Origin: Primulina eburnea
Taxonomy: Eukaryota > Streptophyta > Magnoliopsida > Lamiales > Gesneriaceae
Reading direction: 5' to 3'
Assembly (NCBI RefSeq): GCF_022965805.1
Contig: NW_027331025.1
Span: 1-64,000, forward strand
DNA: 64,000 nt
Positions 61,201 to 64,000 of the stretch are shown here, in pieces. A program made the position numbers and the translations under genes. Each line of letters starts with the position of its first letter. The first letter of the stretch is position 1. The notes under the pieces were generated by a model. It had not been told where the DNA came from, searched no databases, and saw only the letters and a list, made by a program, of their open reading frames with translations.

Positions 61201-64000
61201 GAATAGCACGCAAAAGTGTTCCCAAAGTTCTATTTACAACTTCAGTTTGTCCATCCGTTTGAGGATGACAAGTAGTAGATTACAACAATATGGAGCAAAG
61301 TTTAGCCCATAAAGTAATGCAAAAATAGAATCCCTCCCCTTCTTAGTCCTAGGCAACCCCAAAATAAAGTCCATAGAAATGTCAATCCAAGTTCTTTTTA
61401 AGAATAGCACGCAAAAGTGTTCCCAAAGTTCTATTGACTACTTCAGTTTGTCCATCTGTTTGAGGATGACAAGTAGTAGATTACAACAATATTGAGCAAA
61501 GTTTAGCCCATAAAGTAATCCAAAAATAGAATCCCTCCCCTTCTCAGTCCTAGGCAACCCCAAAATAAAGTGCATAGAAATGTCAATCCAAGTTCTTTTT
61601 AAGAATAGCACGCAAAAGTGTTCCCAAAGTTCTATTTACAACTTCAGTTTGTCCATCCGTTTGAGAATGACAAGTAGTAGATTACAACAATATTGAGCAA
61701 AGGTTAGGCCATATAAGTTCTATTGACAACTTCAGTTTTTCCATCCGTTTGAGGATGACAAGTAGTAGATTACAACAATATTGAGCAAAGTTTAGCCCAT
61801 AAAGTAATCCAAAAATAGAATCCCTCCCCTTCTTAGTCCTAGGCAACCCTAAAATAAAGTGCATAGAAATGTCAGTCCAAGTTCTTTTAAGAATAGCACG
61901 CAAAAGTGTTCCCAAAGTTCTATTTACAACTTCAGTTTGTCCATCCGTTTGAGGATGACAAGTAGTAGATTACAACAATATGGAGCAAAGTTTAGCCCAT
62001 AAAGTAATGCAAAAATAGAATCCCTCCCCTTCTTAGTCCTAGGCAACCCCAAAATAAAGTCCATAGAAATGTCAATCCAAGTTCTTTTTAAGAATAGCAC
62101 GCAAAAGTGTTCCCAAAGTTCTATTGACTACTTCAGTTTGTCCATCTGTTTGAGGATGACAAGTAGTAGATTACAACAATATTGAGCAAAGTTTAGCCCA
62201 TAAAGTAATCCAAAAATAGAATCCCTCCCCTTCTCAGTCCTTGGCAACCCCAAAATAAAGTCCATAGAAATGTCAATCCAAGTTCTTTTTAAGAATAGCA
62301 CGCAAAAGTGTTCCTAAAGTTCTATTGACAACTTCAGTTTGTCCATCGGTTTGAGGATGACAAGTAGTAGATTACAACAATATTGAGCAAAGTTTAGCCC
62401 ATAAAGTAATCCAAAAATAGAATCCCTCCCCTTCTTAGTCCTAGGCAACCCCAAAATAAAGTGCATAGAAATGTTAATCCAAGTTCTTTTAAGAATAGCA
62501 CGCACAAGTGTTCCCAAAGTTCTATTTACAACTTCAGTTTGTCCATCCGTTTGAGGATGACAAGTAGTAGATTACAACAATATTGAGCAAAGTTTAGCCC
62601 ATAAAGTAATCCAAAAATAGAATCCCTCACCTTATTAGTCCTAGGCAACCCCAAAATAAAGTCCACAGAAATGTCAGTCCAAGTTCTTTTAAGAATAGCA
62701 CGCAAAAGTGTTCCCAAAGTTCTATTTACAACTTCAGTTTGTCCATCCGTTTGAGGATGACAAGTAGTAGATTACAACAATATGAAGCAAAGTTTAGCCC
62801 ATAAAGTAATGCAAAAATAGAATCCCTCCCCTTCTTAGTCCTAGGCAACCCCAAAATAAAGTCCATAGAAATGTCAATCCAAGTTCTTTTAAGAATAGCA
62901 CGCACAAGTGTTCCCAAAGTTCTATTTACAACTTCAGTTTGTCCATCCGTTTGGGGATGACAAGTAGTAGATTACAACAATATTGAGCAAAGTTTAGCCC
63001 ATATAAGTTCTATTGACAACTTCAGTTTGTCCATCCGTTTGAGGATGACAAATAGTAGATTACAACAATATTGAGCAAAGTTTAGCCCATAAAGTAATCC
63101 AAAAATAGAATCCCTCCCCTTCTTAGTCCTAGGCAACCCCAAAATAAAGTCCATAGAAATGTCAATCCAAGTTCTTTTTAAGAATAGCACGCAAAAGTGT
63201 TCCCAAAGTTCTATTTACAACTTCAGTTTGTCCATCCGTTTGAGGATGACAAGTAGTAGATTACAACAATATGGAGCAAAGTTTAGCCCATAAAGTAATG
63301 CAAAAATTGAATCCCTCCCCTTCTTAGTCCTAGGCAACCCCAAAATAAAGTCCATAGAAATGTCAATCCAAGTTCTTTTTAAGAATAGCAAGCAAAAGTG
63401 TTCCCAAAGTTCTATTGACTACTTCAGTTTGTCCATCTGTTTGAGGATGACAAGTAGTAGATTACAACAATATTGAGCAAAGTTTAGCTCATAAAGTAAT
63501 CCAAAAATAGAATCCCTCCCCTTCTCAGTCCTAGGCAACCCCAAAATAAAGTGCATAGAAATGTCAATCCAAGTTCTTTTTAAGAATAGCACGCAAAAGT
63601 GTTCCCAAAGTTCTATTTACAACTTCAGTTTGTCCATCCGTTTGAGAATGACAAGTAGTAGATTACAACAATATTGAGCAAAGGTTAGGCCATATAAGTT
63701 CTATTGACAACTTCAGTTTTTCCATCTGTTTGAGGATGACAAGTAGTAGATTACAACAATATTGAGCAAAGTTTAGCCCATAAAGTAATCCAAAAATAGA
63801 ATCCCTCCCCTTCTTAGTCCTAGACAACCCCAAAATAAAGTGCATAGAAATGTTAATCCAAGTTCTTTTAAGAATTGCACGCACAAGTGTTCCCAAAATT
63901 CTATTTACAACTTCAGTTTGTCCATCCGTTTGAGGATGACAAGTAGTAGATTACAACAATATGGAGCAAAGTTTAGCCCATAAAGTAATGCAAAAATAGA
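58205..64000 (-). repeat. Duplication at 8955-bp offset, right copy (runs off window)
   Basis: This is the partner of 49250-55040. It contains a 3159-bp unit at 59155-62313 and the start of a second at 62314. Unlike the left copy, the second unit here is not rearranged. The array is still in full register at the last base. Confidence 0.82.

Larger units (their letters stand above)
11313..64000 (-). repeat. Integrase-derived satellite array, 200/201-bp monomers
   Basis: About 52.7 kb of head-to-tail repeats, all in one orientation, continue past the right edge. A typical monomer is 200 bp (four T in the CTTTTAAG run) or 201 bp (five T). On the minus strand it contains two pieces of a Ty3/gypsy integrase core. 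Piece A reads [11 protein letters not shown] followed by [10 protein letters not shown]. Piece B, in another frame, reads ITLWAKL, a few residues and a stop, then [19 protein letters not shown] and GTLLRAIL. The first catalytic Asp and the Glu regions are present, but the second Asp region is absent. The wording of these motifs fits Reina- or Galadriel-like chromoviruses better than the Tekay-like elements next to it. Monomers differ by a few percent and form subtypes (for example AATATTGAGC, AATATGGAGC, AATATGAAGC, TTTATTGTGC) that recur in higher-order order. No intact gene is present; minus-strand open frames of 60-107 codons are relics. Confidence 0.95.

Noticed and set aside
11478..64000. 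More than 100 minus-strand reading frames of 60-107 codons, many nearly identical, could look like a family of small membrane-like proteins.
   Set aside because: They are frame relics of integrase within the satellite monomer. They cross fragment joints into wrong frames, end at shared stops and change length with the 200/201-bp difference. No promoter or start context recurs that would support translation.
11313..64000. A regular repeat array that could be mistaken for CRISPR.
   Set aside because: The repeats are contiguous 200-bp units with no unique spacers, and the context is plant retrotransposons with no cas genes.
11313..64000. A CENP-B-box-like site or other known centromere protein motif in the monomer.
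   Set aside because: I found no convincing match by eye. Centromere identity is left as a hypothesis based on array structure only.

Overview
The window looks like plant nuclear heterochromatin. It holds no host gene, tRNA, rRNA, CRISPR array or bacterial-type feature. It contains two nested Ty3/gypsy LTR retrotransposons of chromovirus type (positions 1-11312) and a tandem satellite array that fills the rest (about 11313-64000) and runs off the right edge. A plant source is inferred from the Tekay/Del-like integrase and chromodomain sequence, the initiator-tRNA-Met primer site and the nesting pattern. I cannot name the species.

Layout. Positions 1-27 and 7372-11312 belong to one older element (the host element). 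Its coding sequence is cut in half by a complete younger element at 28-7366. The younger element has two 1343-bp LTRs (28-1370 and 6024-7366), TGTAGT...ACTACA termini, a perfect 5-bp target duplication (ATCCG at 23-27 and 7367-7371), a primer binding site, one gag-pol reading frame and a polypurine tract. I find only two differences between its LTRs, so the insertion is young. A single extra base near 4319 shifts the frame between RNase H and integrase. The host element resumes with RNase H and integrase (7372-9221). It then shows a deletion carrying a 24-bp filler copied from its own 3' untranslated region, a chromodomain remnant, a polypurine tract and a 3' LTR (9418 to about 11312).

The array (about 52.7 kb, roughly 270 monomer equivalents) consists of head-to-tail 200/201-bp monomers, all in one orientation. 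Read on the minus strand, each monomer is two non-contiguous pieces of a chromovirus integrase gene. One piece lies around the first catalytic Asp ([11 protein letters not shown]) and the other around the catalytic Glu ([15 protein letters not shown]). The part between them, with the second catalytic Asp, is missing. It therefore appears to be a satellite born from a fragment of an integrase gene of a different lineage from the two Tekay-like elements beside it. Full monomers are mixed with recurrent 88-bp and 148-bp deleted forms and arranged in higher-order repeats of about 2933, 1640, 1691 and 3159 bp, with longer duplications at offsets of 8955 and about 11.7 kb.

The minus-strand reading frames of 60-107 codons throughout the array are relics of integrase, not genes. 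Three short patches with dense indels look like unpolished assembly. The main discovery is the integrase-derived satellite with its layered higher-order structure. Its location, possibly centromeric or pericentromeric, cannot be decided from sequence alone.
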